In this document: piece by piece, positions 9,712-21,243 of the stretch
How positions within the stretch are numbered: the first letter of the stretch is position 1
Layout of the letters: the number at the start of each line of letters is the position of its first letter
Assembly: GCF_017591435.1 (NCBI RefSeq)
Contig: NC_059301.1
Location: forward strand, 32,428,486-32,492,485
DNA: 64,000 nucleotides
Reading direction: 5' to 3'
Origin: Portunus trituberculatus
Taxonomy: Eukaryota > Arthropoda > Malacostraca > Decapoda > Portunidae
The notes under the pieces: generated by a model
Told to the model about the DNA's origin: nothing
Database searches by the model: none
Seen by the model: only the letters and a program-made list of their open reading frames with translations
Position numbers and translations under genes: made by a program

Positions 9712-10612
9712 TGGCGTCTACTTCCGTTGATTGACGATGTAATCCGAAGGCGAATGGACACTTTCATGGAAAGACAAGAACCAAGAGAAAATAGAAAAAA
9801 AAAAAAAAATCAAGAAAAAGCGATAACTACTTACTACAAAAACCATGTCATTAAGTAAGTAAGTAAGTAAGTTTATTTGGATTCTTCATGTGCATTACAG
9901 GCATAGTATAAAACCACTGAATGTACATAGATATTTCATCCAGAATGACCAACTAAAGTTTAACAACTTATTTCCAGTAGGGTCCCTTTTTCTATCCAGC
10001 AAGATGGGGCAGACAGCACAGGAGTCATTATACATATAGAAATGGCACACAGTAATACTAAATCTAAGACTTATTTACCTACTCTTCCATAAAATTAACA
10101 GTAAAGCCTAAATCTACATTCTAAGACAGTCATGGTTAAAAATAAACATAGTCATTTGATTCAGCAGCTCTTTCTTCATCCTGTAAATATTTCCTGAGAG
10201 CTACTTTGAACAGGTGTTTGGATTTTATGATTTGTAGGTTTTTTTGGTAATGAGTTCCAGTCTCTAATGGCTGTGTGATAGAATGTATGTGCTGAGGGAC
10301 CCTGTGCGATTGACATACAAAAGTTCAAATCATTATTTCTTGTCCTAATTGTATGGGTATCTGTTTTCCTTTGGAAGTGTTCTGCAAGATATGTTGGTCC
10401 TCTGTTGTTATGAATATTGTGTGCGTGGCTTAATTTTAATTCTTTTACCCTATTCTTAACACTAAGCATATTTACTTAGCACACAAGCAGGATGAAAAAA
10501 CAATAAAAAATATAATCAGCAACAACGTAAAACCAAAGAGACAAGCCACGCTAAAGCTAGTGATATATTATAAAACAAAAGCGCACTTCAAGCGTACTAA
10601 TAAGAAGCAACT
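9712..10612 (+). mobile_element. Second Penelope-like fragment, opposite strand, split by a LINE tail
   Basis: Plus-strand frames read RLLPLIDDVIRRRMDTFM (9712-9850) and, after the inserted LINE end at 9853-10490, KQDEKTIKNIISNNV, KPKRQATLKLVIYYKTK. This is the RT-to-endonuclease linker of the same protein family. The last 60 bases (10548-10606) are an inverted copy of 9657-9715. The two Penelope fragments therefore lie head to head. Confidence 0.5.
9853..10490 (-). mobile_element. 3' end of a CR1-like LINE
   Basis: Minus-strand open frame 10176-10469 (97 codons) reads LKLSHAHNIHNNRGPTYLAE, RTRNNDLNF, FYHTAIRDWNSLPK. This is the post-RT C-terminal domain of CR1-like LINEs (R.NLR....R......WN.LP pattern). 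The 3' UTR runs to a (CTTA)n tail at 9853-9873. It is strongly 5'-truncated and interrupts the Penelope-like fragment. Confidence 0.7.
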
Positions 10613-11110
10613 AGATTAACAAAAAAAAGATAATAATAATAATAATAATAAATAAATAAATGAATAAATAAAAATTATACGTTTCGGAAGAACAAAGAGG
10701 AAAATGGGGAAAGAAACTTCAGTGAGACACGTACTGCACTGTTGGATGAAGATGTTTTCTTGACATAACTTAAAACGCGGACTTATTCAACTTTACCGTA
10801 CTGAGCTGAGAGGAGCTGGCACGCCACTGCCACCTGCTGGCTGTTAGTGTTACTGACTTCTGCCTGCAAAGTGTAAACAAACTCAGTCTGGCAGCCCTCA
10901 ACAACAACAACAACATTCCACGAGGCTCATAAGGATCTAAAGATCTTCGCGGCCCTAACAACAACAACATTCCACGGCGCCAGGCTTCCAGTTCAGTGTT
11001 TGTGCTAACAGAGGGGAGACGCAGAGCATAGCCCCGCTCTACCAGTGTGAAGGTAATGACTCAACGATCGAAAGTGTTGCTTTTATTCATTTGTTTATTA
11101 ATTGATTGAT
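10613..11110. other. Intergenic; short (CAA)n-ATTCCACG units; no gene seen
   Basis: An AT-rich start with ATA/AAT repeats is followed by a more GC-rich stretch (10790-11060). This holds two similar units of (CAA)n followed by ATTCCACG at 10900-10978 and a possible splice donor GAAGGTAATG near 11050. It could hold a non-coding first exon of the gene at 18423, but nothing here shows that directly. Confidence 0.25.
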
Positions 11111-11118
11111 TTCTGTAT

Positions 11119-11171
<53 letters not shown>
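11119..11171. repeat. (ATT)n microsatellite
   Basis: Pure trinucleotide array of about 17 units. Confidence 0.95.
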
Positions 11172-11329
11172 TATTTATTTTATTTTTGTGTTCGCTGCTA
11201 GCAATGTTGGGTAGGTTACATCTTTCTAATCCAATAGAAACAGAAAGAAGGATAGACGTAGAATTGGCAGGCGGTAAAAGTACAGAACCACTGCTCCCCC
11301 CTTTCCTCCCTCCCCTCCCCCTCCAACCC

Positions 11330-11430
11330 CCAACAAGCTTGGGGGACTGGGGAATCGGGGGTTTTAGGGGGGAGCCAAAAGAGGTAAGATATGGCGTTCC
11401 GAAAAAAAGAAAATCTAACCTAACCTAACT
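11330..11430. repeat. Dispersed G-rich repeat, copy 1, ending in TTAGG-like units
   Basis: The block GGGGGTTTTAGGGGGG then AGCCAAAAGAGGT and AGATATGGC recurs almost identically at 40288-40335. Both are followed by short (AACCT)n, the complement of the arthropod telomere unit TTAGG. About 50 to 80 bases further on both share GTRGACTTAGATTCTG. Related pieces appear near 41220-41620 and 45300-45580. The element class is unknown. Confidence 0.5.
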
Positions 11431-12640
11431 CACGGTCATTGTGCTCTGGGAAGCAAAATGGAAACAATAATTGTAGACTTAGATTCTGGTAGGTACCTAG
11501 AATGTTTACTTTATTACTGTGGACATAATAAGGTCGAGCACTCACCAAAACTCTCACTGACGGTAAACACATTACATATACTGCACTGTGCTATACGTAT
11601 TATATAGATCAGCGTGGAGCAGTGATTGTAGAGAAGAACCTGGCAGGCTAATATTTAATGGTAACTGAGCTGACTGACGCCCTGACTATGGCTAATGTAT
11701 TTGTTGTTGAGCCATGTTTGAAACTTTTCCTGCATCAGGTGTGTCAAAGTAACCTTTCAAGATCTTACCTGCATGACCTGATATTAATGGAGAAAGCTGT
11801 CAGTCTCAAGAAAAAGGAGTGCACCACACGAGAATATCTAAGTTTTCCGGTATTATTGGAGAAAGCCGTCACTCTCCGTGGTACGAAAAAGATGTTCACC
11901 ACTAGGAAGTAGACATTTTTCCTGTACATTTTTCCCTCACAAATTACTCATTTAGTATTAATGCTGGTAAATAAGTTTTGCACAGAACACGAATATCCCT
12001 ACATCATTAGGTTAGTGTTAGATTAGAATAGGTTTAGTTAGAATGCTTTGCTGGTTTTCATATGCACAGAACATGAAAATCTTTGCATTTAGGAAAATAA
12101 TTCCTTGAATATGGAGGTTTTTCTAAATCTAGGGAATTTTTGATGATCAGGAATGCTCATTTCATGTTCCAGGTATCAAAATACAACCACTGTTACTAAT
12201 TGTCAGACTGATGCCTTTCTTCATATTCAGCCATATTCCAAGATGGTTTTCTTCTATACAATTTTTGTTGCAAATTGGTGCTCATTTACTATTAATACTA
12301 ATGAATTATTTTTATTCAGTTCTAATGCAAAAATCTGTACATTAAGTTAGGTTAGGTTTAGTTAAGAGTTAGGTTCAGTAAGAATGCATCAATTTTTTTA
12401 TGCTTAGAGCACAAAAGTCTCAAAATTCCTATATTTGGATATTTTCTGCAATCTAGGAGATTTTTGATGATGATTAGGAGTGGCAATGTCAGACTGATGT
12501 CTATCTTCATATTTACCAATGATCTTTCCCAGTGACTAATGATTGGGTAAGTCATCAGGTAGAAAACTGAAAGGGGGTTAATGTTTACTCATAGTCCTTG
12601 TCAGTAACTCATTATATGACTACATGTTGTGATTGTATAC
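11431..12640. other. Intergenic; one unexplained open frame
   Basis: The plus-strand frame 11658-11912 (84 codons) contains an imperfect internal repeat: MEKAVSLKKKECTTRE then LEKAVTLRGTKKMFTTR. I do not recognise it and see no clear splice context, so it is not called as a gene. TTAGG-like words (AGGTTAGG) occur at 12007 and 12346. The rest shows nothing recognisable. Confidence 0.3.
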
Positions 12641-12944
12641 TTAGTGTAGACCGGGGTGGATACGGGCCACTTTTTACATCTTTTATTATAAAATCTACAC
12701 AAATCAGCCAAATCAATTGAAAATTTGTGTAAAGATACCTTACTATGTGATACATATTCCCTGAAAGAAAATAATAATTTTGATTATCATTATAGAAGTT
12801 ATTAACATAAATAAGTGGCCTACTCTATGGTGAAGTCCTGGGGTGAATGGGGCCACCCTTTGGGGTAAATTGGGCCATCCTTTGTGCCACTAAAGTTTTA
12901 ATGTTTTTTCAGTATCTTTTATGTATTTTACTTTTTCTTTTTCA

Positions 12945-12948
<4 letters not shown>

Positions 12949-13021
<73 letters not shown>
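12949..13021. repeat. (CT)n microsatellite
   Basis: About 72 bases of pure CT. It follows a short stretch (12650-12885) with repeated GGGGTGRAT.GGGCCA words that look like transposon subterminal repeats but have no visible partner end. Confidence 0.9.
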
Positions 13022-13049
13022 GAATATGTTTTTAGATTTTTTATAGTTC

Positions 13050-13914
13050 TTATAGGCCACATCCACACCTCAAATCTGATAAGGTGTTGTGCCCACAAGC
13101 TTTATGGGTCCACAAAACAATTATAGATGCTAGTTGCTTTTGAGGGAGGCTCTGCCGAGCACTGCCTCGCAGTGGAGTGGAGCCTTGAACAAACACTCCA
13201 AGTAACAAGTAAGTATAACAAAACACATATTTCACATCAACAGAGTCATCAACATCATCCCTTTTTGTGCCTGTCATATGTGTCATTTGGTTTTCTTTCC
13301 AAAAAACTTCATTTTCAAGAACTCTTTGCCTCACATAATCACACGCCCAATATATGCTTCTCCATAATCCACCCCATAGTAGCCATTTTCTTCTATTTCT
13401 ATCTTTTTCTGTATTCCACTGTACTTCTGAGCATTAAACATTGCAACAGCTTCAATTTTTTCATCTTTGTCTGTGTCCTCTATACTGCTGATTGAAGAAT
13501 GACTGCTGTTCAATAGCTCAGCATCTTCCTCCTCCGCTGAACTGGGCTCCTTTAGTGGAGTGCTGTTGCGGAATCTCTTCCTTGATGTCCTTTCTTCTGG
13601 CGCTTTCCTTTTCTTCTCTACTTTCTTTTCTTCAAACTCTTCCAGAAAGTCGTTAACATCTTTTACCCCAGATGAAACTTCTTTCCTTTTTCTTGTGGTT
13701 CTGCTTCTTTGTTTTCTTCTGCTTTCTTCTTCCTTTCAAGGATCATCTTTTCTTTCTCCTTGACTGCTTCTAAGAACTCATCGTGCGTTATGACGCGACT
13801 ATGGACATCTATTTTTCTTCTTGCCATTGTCTGTGTTGTAACACTAGTGGTTGGGTAGGACTTTCTGAAAACATCTGCCATTATCTGCTTGAAAGACGTT
13901 GAAGGGGAAATCAT
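13050..13914 (-). pseudogene. Pogo/Tigger-like transposase, C-terminal part (broken)
   Basis: The minus-strand frames read FKQIMADVFRKSYPTTSV, RKIDVHSRVITHDEFLEAVK, a lysine/glutamate-rich stretch, SSHSSISSIEDTDKDEK and YYGVDYGEAYIGRVIM. This is like the charged C-terminal tail of pogo/Tigger/Jerky-type DDE transposases, which ends in a small domain with YG..Y.G.V. Frameshifts lie near 13660 and 13330. The catalytic DDE region is not visible here. It may be the tail of the element whose N-terminal piece is at 15970-16150. Confidence 0.45.
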
Positions 13915-14159
13915 CTGTGTGTGGAGATATCAATATTTGTCATTATATTTCGGTGGTGTTACGTTGTCATTTTGTTGAACGGACTCTGGTAATTATATGT
14001 GTATGGTAATATATTTGGTGGTACGTCATGTGGTTGCTTGCATTCATGTACCAAGTAAAGGTCATCCTTATATACGGGTAGCTGGGAAAAAGGGGTAATA
14101 TTGTACGTACTACGTATGAGATTTACTGAGAAATAAAGCACCGGGTTCAGATGTTGTAA

Positions 14160-15235
14160 TACGTTATGAAGATATAGTGGATGATGTTTGAAGTGAAATC
14201 CGTTTTGATGCGAGAATATCTACGAGATTAATGCAATTCTTAAGGATGTTTGTAAGAGAAATTGTAATAATTGCAGTGGAGAAGGCAACAGAAAGAGTTG
14301 TGATTGTTACTTGTCGGCGCCGTATCGAACACCTTATGTATAGATATTAGTTTTGTTAATTAAAGATAGAAAAAACCTTTGACTATTTATAGCCAGTAGC
14401 TAGACAATTTGTGCAACGTCGTGCAACAGCTCAGATCACGACACAAAGACTCCTTAGCTTCTCCCTCACCCGTTCATCAGTTGTGCTGCTGCGGTCTTCA
14501 TAATAAAATTCTTGTGTGTGCTGTCTCCAGTTTTCCATTTTTAAACTAACTTTAACACCAAAGGCTTATATTAGTGATGAAAATATGTGGTAATTGACTG
14601 GTTGCACACATGGTTGTAAGCAAAGCTGTGGCCTTTCCCTATCTGTCACTGCCATATTCCCGTTCTGATGCCGTATTACTGAAAAAAAGAAGAAGTCAGT
14701 ATTCTGTTATACCAAATACCAATGCACATCCCTAGTCCTGCTGCAGTCTTGAGAAAAACCTCATTCTTCTGTGTTCTGTCAGTAGTTTTTCCATTTAGAA
14801 ACTTACAATGACACCAAATAAGGAATCTAATGAAATTCAAGTGTTAGTGAGCCACATCTCTCCACTAATGGGTTCACAGGAATTACACCAGACGTTTTCA
14901 TGGATGGTGACTTGTCCTCTGATGACATCCGTCCTCCTCCTCACCTTCTCCCCTTTTCTTCTATGTTATCCATCACCAGCCGTCACTTACAGTATGTACA
15001 AATCAAAATAAAATAAAAAAATTGAAATTTTCATAAACTTGAGGTTTTGCTAAGATTAGAACAAATTACCTGATGTATAGGTATCAATAGCTGAACTTTT
15101 TGATACTCGAACAGCCATTTGGAATTAATTAAGTTCGAGTAGTGAGTCTCCACTATTTAAATAAATTGATGAATTTTCAGTTTCCCATCAAACTCCATAT
15201 GGCAGACAAAACTTCTTTTTGGTAATTGTCTAGAG
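14160..15235. other. No recognisable gene
   Basis: AT-rich sequence. The longest open frame (14808-15011, plus, 67 codons) has no motif and no splice context. Parts could be decayed internal sequence of the pogo-like element that seems to span 13.0-16.2 kb. Confidence 0.3.
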
Positions 15236-15753
15236 CAGATGTAGTCAACCCTTGGTACATGTGCTAAACATTGCACGTTGATAATTTGTTTCTGGCTTGC
15301 GAAAGCACAGGTTACTTTTTTTTTTTTTTTTTTTTTCCAATTTTTTTATTTATTTATTTTTATTTTTATTATTTTTTTTTCACACATTTTTTGTAGTTGA
15401 GGGCAGCATGGAAGGGATCAGAAGATAATTTTTGTAGATCTTTTTGGAGGTTTTAAGATCCAATGTAGTGAGTTAATCAATATAAACTATTCATTTTTCA
15501 AAAGTTCAAGAAAATGCAACACAAACTCAAATACATGTTTTAATCTGGTTTAGTTGTCAAAATTGAAATTGAAATGTTATGGTCATTTGTGTTAAAAAAA
15601 ACTTGAATTCTCAGAGAACATTTTTAAAAAAGATTTTTGTCATTTAAAAAAGTTCTTTGGATTCTTAAAAAATTTTGGTTGGCACATGGAAAACTTTGTA
15701 TCAGAGATTTGTCCAATTTTAGCATGCGCTCTGCAAGAGGTTGCCCACCCCTG
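15236..15753. mobile_element. hAT-type MITE with 8-bp target duplication
   Basis: A 518-bp element starts CAGATGTAGTCAACCC and ends GGTTGCCCACCCCTG, so the ends are imperfect inverted repeats of the CAG..T...CAACC form common in hAT elements. It is flanked by GTCTAGAG (15228-15235) and ATCTAGAG (15754-15761), an 8-bp duplication with one mismatch, the hAT hallmark. It holds a long T-rich run (15317-15378) and no transposase, so it is non-autonomous. Confidence 0.8.
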
Positions 15754-15969
15754 ATCTAGAGCCCTTTCTTGGCCCTATTACTGGTCTGTTCCCTTTTATT
15801 CTTTCACATGTATCTCTAGATACATCTAAGACATAAATCTAAGATGGGGAAGACAATGGCCATGTTTGTAAAGGTGTGAGATGGAGCAAAGTCTACAGGC
15901 TCATTATTTTTTGTACAGTGGTTTCCCCTATAGGCCTATATCCACTGGCAAGAGGAGAAAATGAGCTTC

Positions 15970-16150
15970 AGTTAAGTTAAGAGTCTCTCCATTTCCTCCA
16001 TTATTGGCTCCCTCCTTCTTGTTAGCATCTTTGCCATTAATGTAGAAGCTGTGTCACCTGCTTTCTTCACACTTGCTGCTTGTTTGATGATGGTGGAGAC
16101 AGTGGAATGGGGGAACTGCAGGGTTCTGGCAATGAAGTTGGCTCCCTAGC
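15970..16150 (-). pseudogene. Pogo/Tigger-like transposase, N-terminal HTH piece
   Basis: A minus-strand frame of about 58 codons reads ANFIARTLQFPHSTVSTIIK, KKAGDTASTLMAKM and REPIMEEMERLL. This aligns with the second half of the CENP-B-type helix-turn-helix in the Tigger copies at 50.3 kb and 20.1 kb (TPSTVSTIFKSADSIKKAGE). It would bind the transposon end. It has the same strand and correct order relative to the C-terminal remnant at 13050-13914, so one decayed 3-kb element is plausible, with the hAT MITE inserted in it. Confidence 0.55.
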
Positions 16151-16159
16151 TCCCTCAGG

Positions 16160-16780
16160 GCACTTAATTTCAAGATTTTTCTCTTAAGATAAGTCTTTTG
16201 GCTTTCAATTCACCAACACTAGGTGCTACAGCTGTTTAGAAGACATCATGCTTGTATCACTTATAATATCCAACAATGAATTGGAATTTTTAGCAAAACA
16301 AATTCTGGTGGATGAACACAACTGAAAGATTGATCTTGATCTTGATGCTACAGGTGGCTCAAAATTGCTTTGTGGCCAAAGAAAGGAAAATAAAACGTTT
16401 AGATGAAAGAATCAGTTGTTGTGAATGAAGAAAGAAACAACTATTCTATCCAGCAGTGCCATTGCAAGGGCTATTTTGGAGCCTTGAATCTTGGATCAGT
16501 AGCTCCTGTAGAGAACAAACAAAAGACAAGCAGAAAAATCCTGTTCACTAATTATCTCCCTTTATAGCAATAATGAGTTTTGACTGGTGGCGGCTCTAGT
16601 GTGGGTGGTGATGTGATTACGGTGCACTTGGTTTCTTTACATTCTGGTGATCGGTCAGAAATTGGGTAAACGAACCCACACAGCGGAAAAGAGCGACTGG
16701 ACATAATTCATAATGATCAGAAAATTGAAATGTTGAATAATGATGCATTGAATAGTGAGGGAAACCTGTACCGGTTAACT
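16160..16780. other. No gene; short direct duplication
   Basis: The word ATGTTGAATAATGATGCATT plus a few following bases occurs at about 16732 and again at about 16852. The two copies bracket the 3' part of the LINE next door, which suggests a local duplication. Nothing else was recognised. Confidence 0.35.
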
Positions 16781-16786
16781 TTTGCA

Positions 16787-17665
16787 TTATAGAGTTGGAC
16801 AGAATAGGGGTGAAAAGAAAAAAGCCTTGTGCAGCAAGGCTGCAGAAAGATGTTGAATAATGATGCATTGAATAGTGAGGCAGGCAATTAGCATGAAAAT
16901 AGTGATAGAAAATAGCAAGAGATGCAACATTTCGGGGTGAGAAAGAGGCTGAAGAGGGTCAGTCAGAGGAGGGGAGTTGATGCGATGAAAAGCTTTTGAT
17001 TCCACTATCTGATAAAACAGTGTTACTGGAACACCCCAAGCATGCAAAGAGTACTCCATACAAGGACAGATTAGGCCCTTGTAGTACTGAGTTAGCAGTT
17101 GGAGGGGTGAGAAAAACTGGCAGAGATGCCTCAGAATGCCTGACTTCATAGAACCTGTTTTAGCAAGTGATGAGATGTAAAGTTTCCAGTGTAAATTATG
17201 AGTAAAGACAGACTGAGGATATTCATTGTGGAAGAGGGAGACAGTTGAGTGTCATTGAAGAAGAGGGGATAGTTGTCTGGAAGGCTGTGTCGAATTGATA
17301 GATGGAGGAATTGAGTTTTTGAGGCATTGAACACCACTAAGTTTTTTCTGCCCCAATCAGAATTCTTAGAAAGATCAGGAGTCAGTTGTTCTGTGGCATC
17401 CCAGTGTGCTCTTTTGATTTCCTGAAGGGTTGGTTGTCTCTGAAAAGACATAGAAAGGTGTAGGATGGTATCTTCAGCGTAAGATTGGGTAAGGCAAGAA
17501 GTTTGGTTAAGAAGATCATTAATGAATAATAGAAAGAGTGTGGGTGACAAGACTGAACCATATGGAACACCACTGTTAATAGATTTAGGAGAAGAACAGT
17601 GGTCTACCACAGCAGCAATAGAGCATGGGCACGAGAGCAAGTCAAGTCATTGTGCACATAGTAGC
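16787..17665 (-). mobile_element. Jockey-superfamily LINE copy C, internally deleted
   Basis: The minus-strand RT shows INSGVPYGSVLSPTLFLLF, SYAEDTILHLS, NASKTQFLHLS, then HLCQFFSPLQLLTQYYKGLI and LINE C-terminal blocks. It is the same family as the copies at 29145-31475 and 41640-45045. The catalytic loop reads YAED rather than the ADD of the longer copy, so an active-site aspartate is lost. At 17621 the sequence jumps from the RT start directly to a piece matching 44370-44400 in the endonuclease, a deletion of about 1.6 kb relative to the long copy. Confidence 0.75.
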
Positions 17666-17990
17666 CATCTGTATCCATTTATTGAAAATAGCAAATGCAG
17701 AAAGTGGCCAAGAAAGTACAGGTTACACCTTGGTGAGTTTATCAGCCAGGGACTTGCACTATTACATGGAGTATTTTTTATAGTACTGTAGTATAATGAA
17801 CTGAAAGAGATTTTATTTATTTATTTATTTTATTTTATTTTATTTATTTATTTATTTTTTGCTTGAGTTTTGATTGTTTTGAAGCAATGGCTGGTATAAA
17901 TAGCCCAGCAAAATAATGCCAGCATGTGAAATATGTGCCAGTAGAAGAAATGCTTAGTGTAAAGTAGATGTGGGTGGCAGAGAGGGTGGT
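17666..17990. other. No gene; (TTTA)n run
   Basis: TTTA/TTTTA repeats at about 17812-17860. Nothing else recognised. Confidence 0.4.
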
Positions 17991-17994
17991 ATGG

Positions 17995-18235
17995 GCACCA
18001 GAAGTATATAAGCTTCTTTTCAAATGAATTTTAAGTTAAAGTAATTTTAAAACGAAAATCTATCTCCCTTCTAACAAAATGTAGAATCTTCTATCAGCAA
18101 CAATATTCATCAGGTTATTTTAATAATGTAATAATAACCTGATTAATGTTGTTGCTGATAGTAAGCTCTACATTTTGTTAGAAGGGAGATAGATTTTGGT
18201 TTTCAGATTTCTTCAACTTAGAATTTTGGTGCCAG
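17995..18235. repeat. Near-perfect palindrome (hairpin MITE-like)
   Basis: Two arms of about 110 bases fold on each other around a short centre near 18122-18130. The left arm runs GGCACCAGAAG ... AAAATCTATCTCCC ... ATCAGGTTATT. The right arm, reversed, is GGCACCAAAATT ... AAAATCTATCTCCC ... ATCAGGTTATT. The inner 80 bases match at most positions. Transcribed RNA from either strand would form a long hairpin. No target duplication could be fixed, so element class is open. Confidence 0.75.
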
Positions 18236-18418
18236 CACTTACCAGACAAATCTTGCTTGTTCTTTGATAGAGAAAAATCTATTTCCAGAGTAGTGTACTT
18301 TTAGTATAGTAGTTGATGTAATGGTATCTAAAATCAAAACTTTTCTAGACCATGCTCAGATCTAGCTTAAGTTCCATGAAGTAGAAAGCTGCACTCTTTA
18401 CATGCTTTCCTTTTTCAG

Positions 18419-18525
18419 GGGCATGATGTCTACATCACAGGTGTCGGCAGTGGATAGGGAAAACTCTGCAGCTCATTTGGGAATCCATGAAAAACATCAC
18501 CTTCTTGGACCTCAGAAAAAATGGG
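18419..18525 (+). CDS. Securin-like gene, first coding exon
   Basis: Acceptor CTTTTTCAG ends at 18418. ATGATG starts at 18423 after 4 untranslated bases. Donor G/GTAAGA at 18526. It encodes 34 residues including VDREN. The first of two adjacent ATGs was taken as the start; the second would remove one residue. Confidence 0.75.
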
Positions 18526-21167
18526 GTAAGAATTAGTAGGATGAATGAAAGTTTCTACTTATTACTACAAAAAGATCAGCTTAAGGGCATCCTGCAGTCA
18601 AGATTTAATAAATTATGATGAAAATTTATTTTTTTCAATTCCTTTTGATTATTATAGGAAAAATATTAAGAATTTATATGGTATATGAGTCATGGGTCTG
18701 TGTGTATGGCAACAGACATTCTGACGTGTTTAAAGGGACATGAGTGGCGTATGCCATGAGGTAGGTGTGGCACAGTAAACACTCTCTAAGCATTGTGGTA
18801 TATTGCCTGTATTTCCTTATCATTTTACCACTAATATTGGTCTCTGTGGTGAGGCTCCACCCCTCAAATCGCTCGCCTCCTTCCCGCCTTGCCATAGAGT
18901 AGTGTACACCAGTGAGACAGAGAAAGGCAAAGGGAGAAGTTGTATCATACTCTTGCTTGCAGGCTTTCTTATGTTTTAAAAAAAAATTTTTTTCCTACAA
19001 CAACATAGGAAATAAACAAAATAGGCTACAGCAGCTGAAGAAGATGTGAAAGATGAAGAAAAGAAAAGAGAATAAGAGAAAATGAAAAGAAGAAGAAGGA
19101 AAAGATGATGCCTCAGTGGCAGGTGAAGTTGAGGTATTTGGCATGGCAGGGAAGGAGATTTTGGAGGGATGGAGCCTTCCCAACTCTCACCTACGTATGG
19201 GTGAATAATATTATCTAGAGAAGTGGGAATCTGATGCGTTATCATCTTATCATGCTCCAGGAAGTCACTAATCTATACATAATTATGTGTGAAAATTTCA
19301 TGTCAATCAGATGAGTTTAAATAACAAAACATGGACGAAATTATGAAAAATCTTTAGGAGCGAATATCGCAAAGTGTTTTTAAACACTTCAAAATTTTTG
19401 ATAAAATTGGTATAAACTTTGATCGACTTTTCTTTGGTAGCACTTCAAATTATGAAAAAAAAAACACAAGTTTTAGATGGAAGTAGATTTTTGATAAAGT
19501 CAATAGAAAACAAAATTTATTTTTTTAAGGGGAAAAAAAAAAAAAAAAAAAACTGGCGGGCAGTTCAACTCAGACTTGAGTCCCTGGGTCAGTCAGAGTC
19601 CGACTTTTCACCAAATCCGAGTTAAAGTACAGGCAACCCCGCTTAACGAATGGGTTACATTCCTAAAAAAATGTTCATTAAGCGAATTTTTGTTAAGCAA
19701 ACCAATCATAGCAAGTTTGACCCCTGACTTGAACTTCCATTGAGAGTAAACAAATTGAGAGTGCATCATAATACAGTGAAAGGTTTAATGAAAGTAAAAA
19801 ATTATGAAGTTAAACATTTAGGCAGTTTAATTTAAGTCATTACAATGTACACTAATGTATGTATGCACGTAACTTTATAATGTTGATGATCTTAAATTTA
19901 TGAAGGGAGGGAGAGTGGAGCAGGAAAGACACTAGCTGGCAACCTGTGGAATGTAAACAAAGGGTGCATTATTGTACCGCTTACAAAACTTATGTACCAC
20001 ATTTCCACAAGGCTTTCCATTTTATCCATTGCAGAGTCACGAGTTCAGGTGGTTCTTTTAGCTAGCAAGGAAGATATGGTCTCACTAGCCTTAATAATAG
20101 AGTCTGCTGACTTGAAAATAGTAGACAGTAGATGGAGTCAAGCCATGGTGGCGAGCAATGCTGTTAGTTTTTTTGCCTCTTGTGTCTGTGAATAATATCC
20201 AGCTTCACTTCAAGAGTAAGAGACTTCCTGGTCTTCTTAGCAACGCTAGGCAACATTGCAGGGTGTTTTGATGACATGTTTAGCGAGGGAAGACCAGCTA
20301 CTGCTGACGCTGTTATTGTTTTGAACTAAGGGGAGTGAGTGGTGCACGTTTTGTCCACGAGAGGCGCTGGTGTATTCAAAAGCCTGTCGGCTTGTGTGAT
20401 ACAGCGGGGCTTTCAAACTTGGAAAAAATTACCTGGATAAAATTTAGTTAAAGCGAGTTTGGTGTTCATTAAATGAGCTGATGGTAGTAAAAGGAGGTGT
20501 TCGTTGTAGCGAAGTTTTGTTGTGTGAACATTCGTTAACCCTTAATGTATGGTGATCGTTTCGGGACTATTGTAGTGTCGCGTGCGGAGAGGCAGGGATC
20601 GTTCTGGGAATCATGATTTTTCCGTGCTAAATGTTTGAATCTCTCCCCCTCACTATTTGTCCTGGGGCAACTGTAGGTATGTGACATCTTTTCTCACATC
20701 TGACAACCCCGTGACCTGGAGGGAGGAAACGGTACTCCGAGTGATGTTATGTCAGTGTTACTCGGTAGTGACATTGAGGAGTGATGAAAATGAAGACAGT
20801 GATTTATTTTATTAAGCCAGAAGAAAGTGAAGACTCCAGTAGTGATTCTGATAGGGATCTGGGAGACAGAGACCAACCCTCACAGTGACGTTCATAAACC
20901 TCCTCTTGTACTCCCCTTGAGCAATGCGCTGGTGTGTGTCACCCATGGTTGCCTCTACAGGACTGTGCTTGTCGGCCAAGTCACGTGAATCTCATTGCTA
21001 ATAAGAGTTGCCAGATTCCAATTACTATAAAAATCCACAATACTTGTAATATGTGGTTTCTTTTTCTTTTGCTGTTTTGCACATCATTTCATATATCTGA
21101 GTTTGCATTTTCATGACATGAAAGTGCAAAAGTTCCTACTTTTACATCAAATTCAAATGCCTGAAAG

Positions 21168-21243
<76 letters not shown>

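Noticed and set aside
13050..16150. A host gene with a charged C-terminal protein
   Set aside because: Lysine/glutamate-rich tail and HTH piece match pogo/Tigger transposase layout and are broken by frameshifts.
17995..18235. Canonical microRNA precursor
   Set aside because: The hairpin is far longer than animal miRNA precursors and too perfectly paired.
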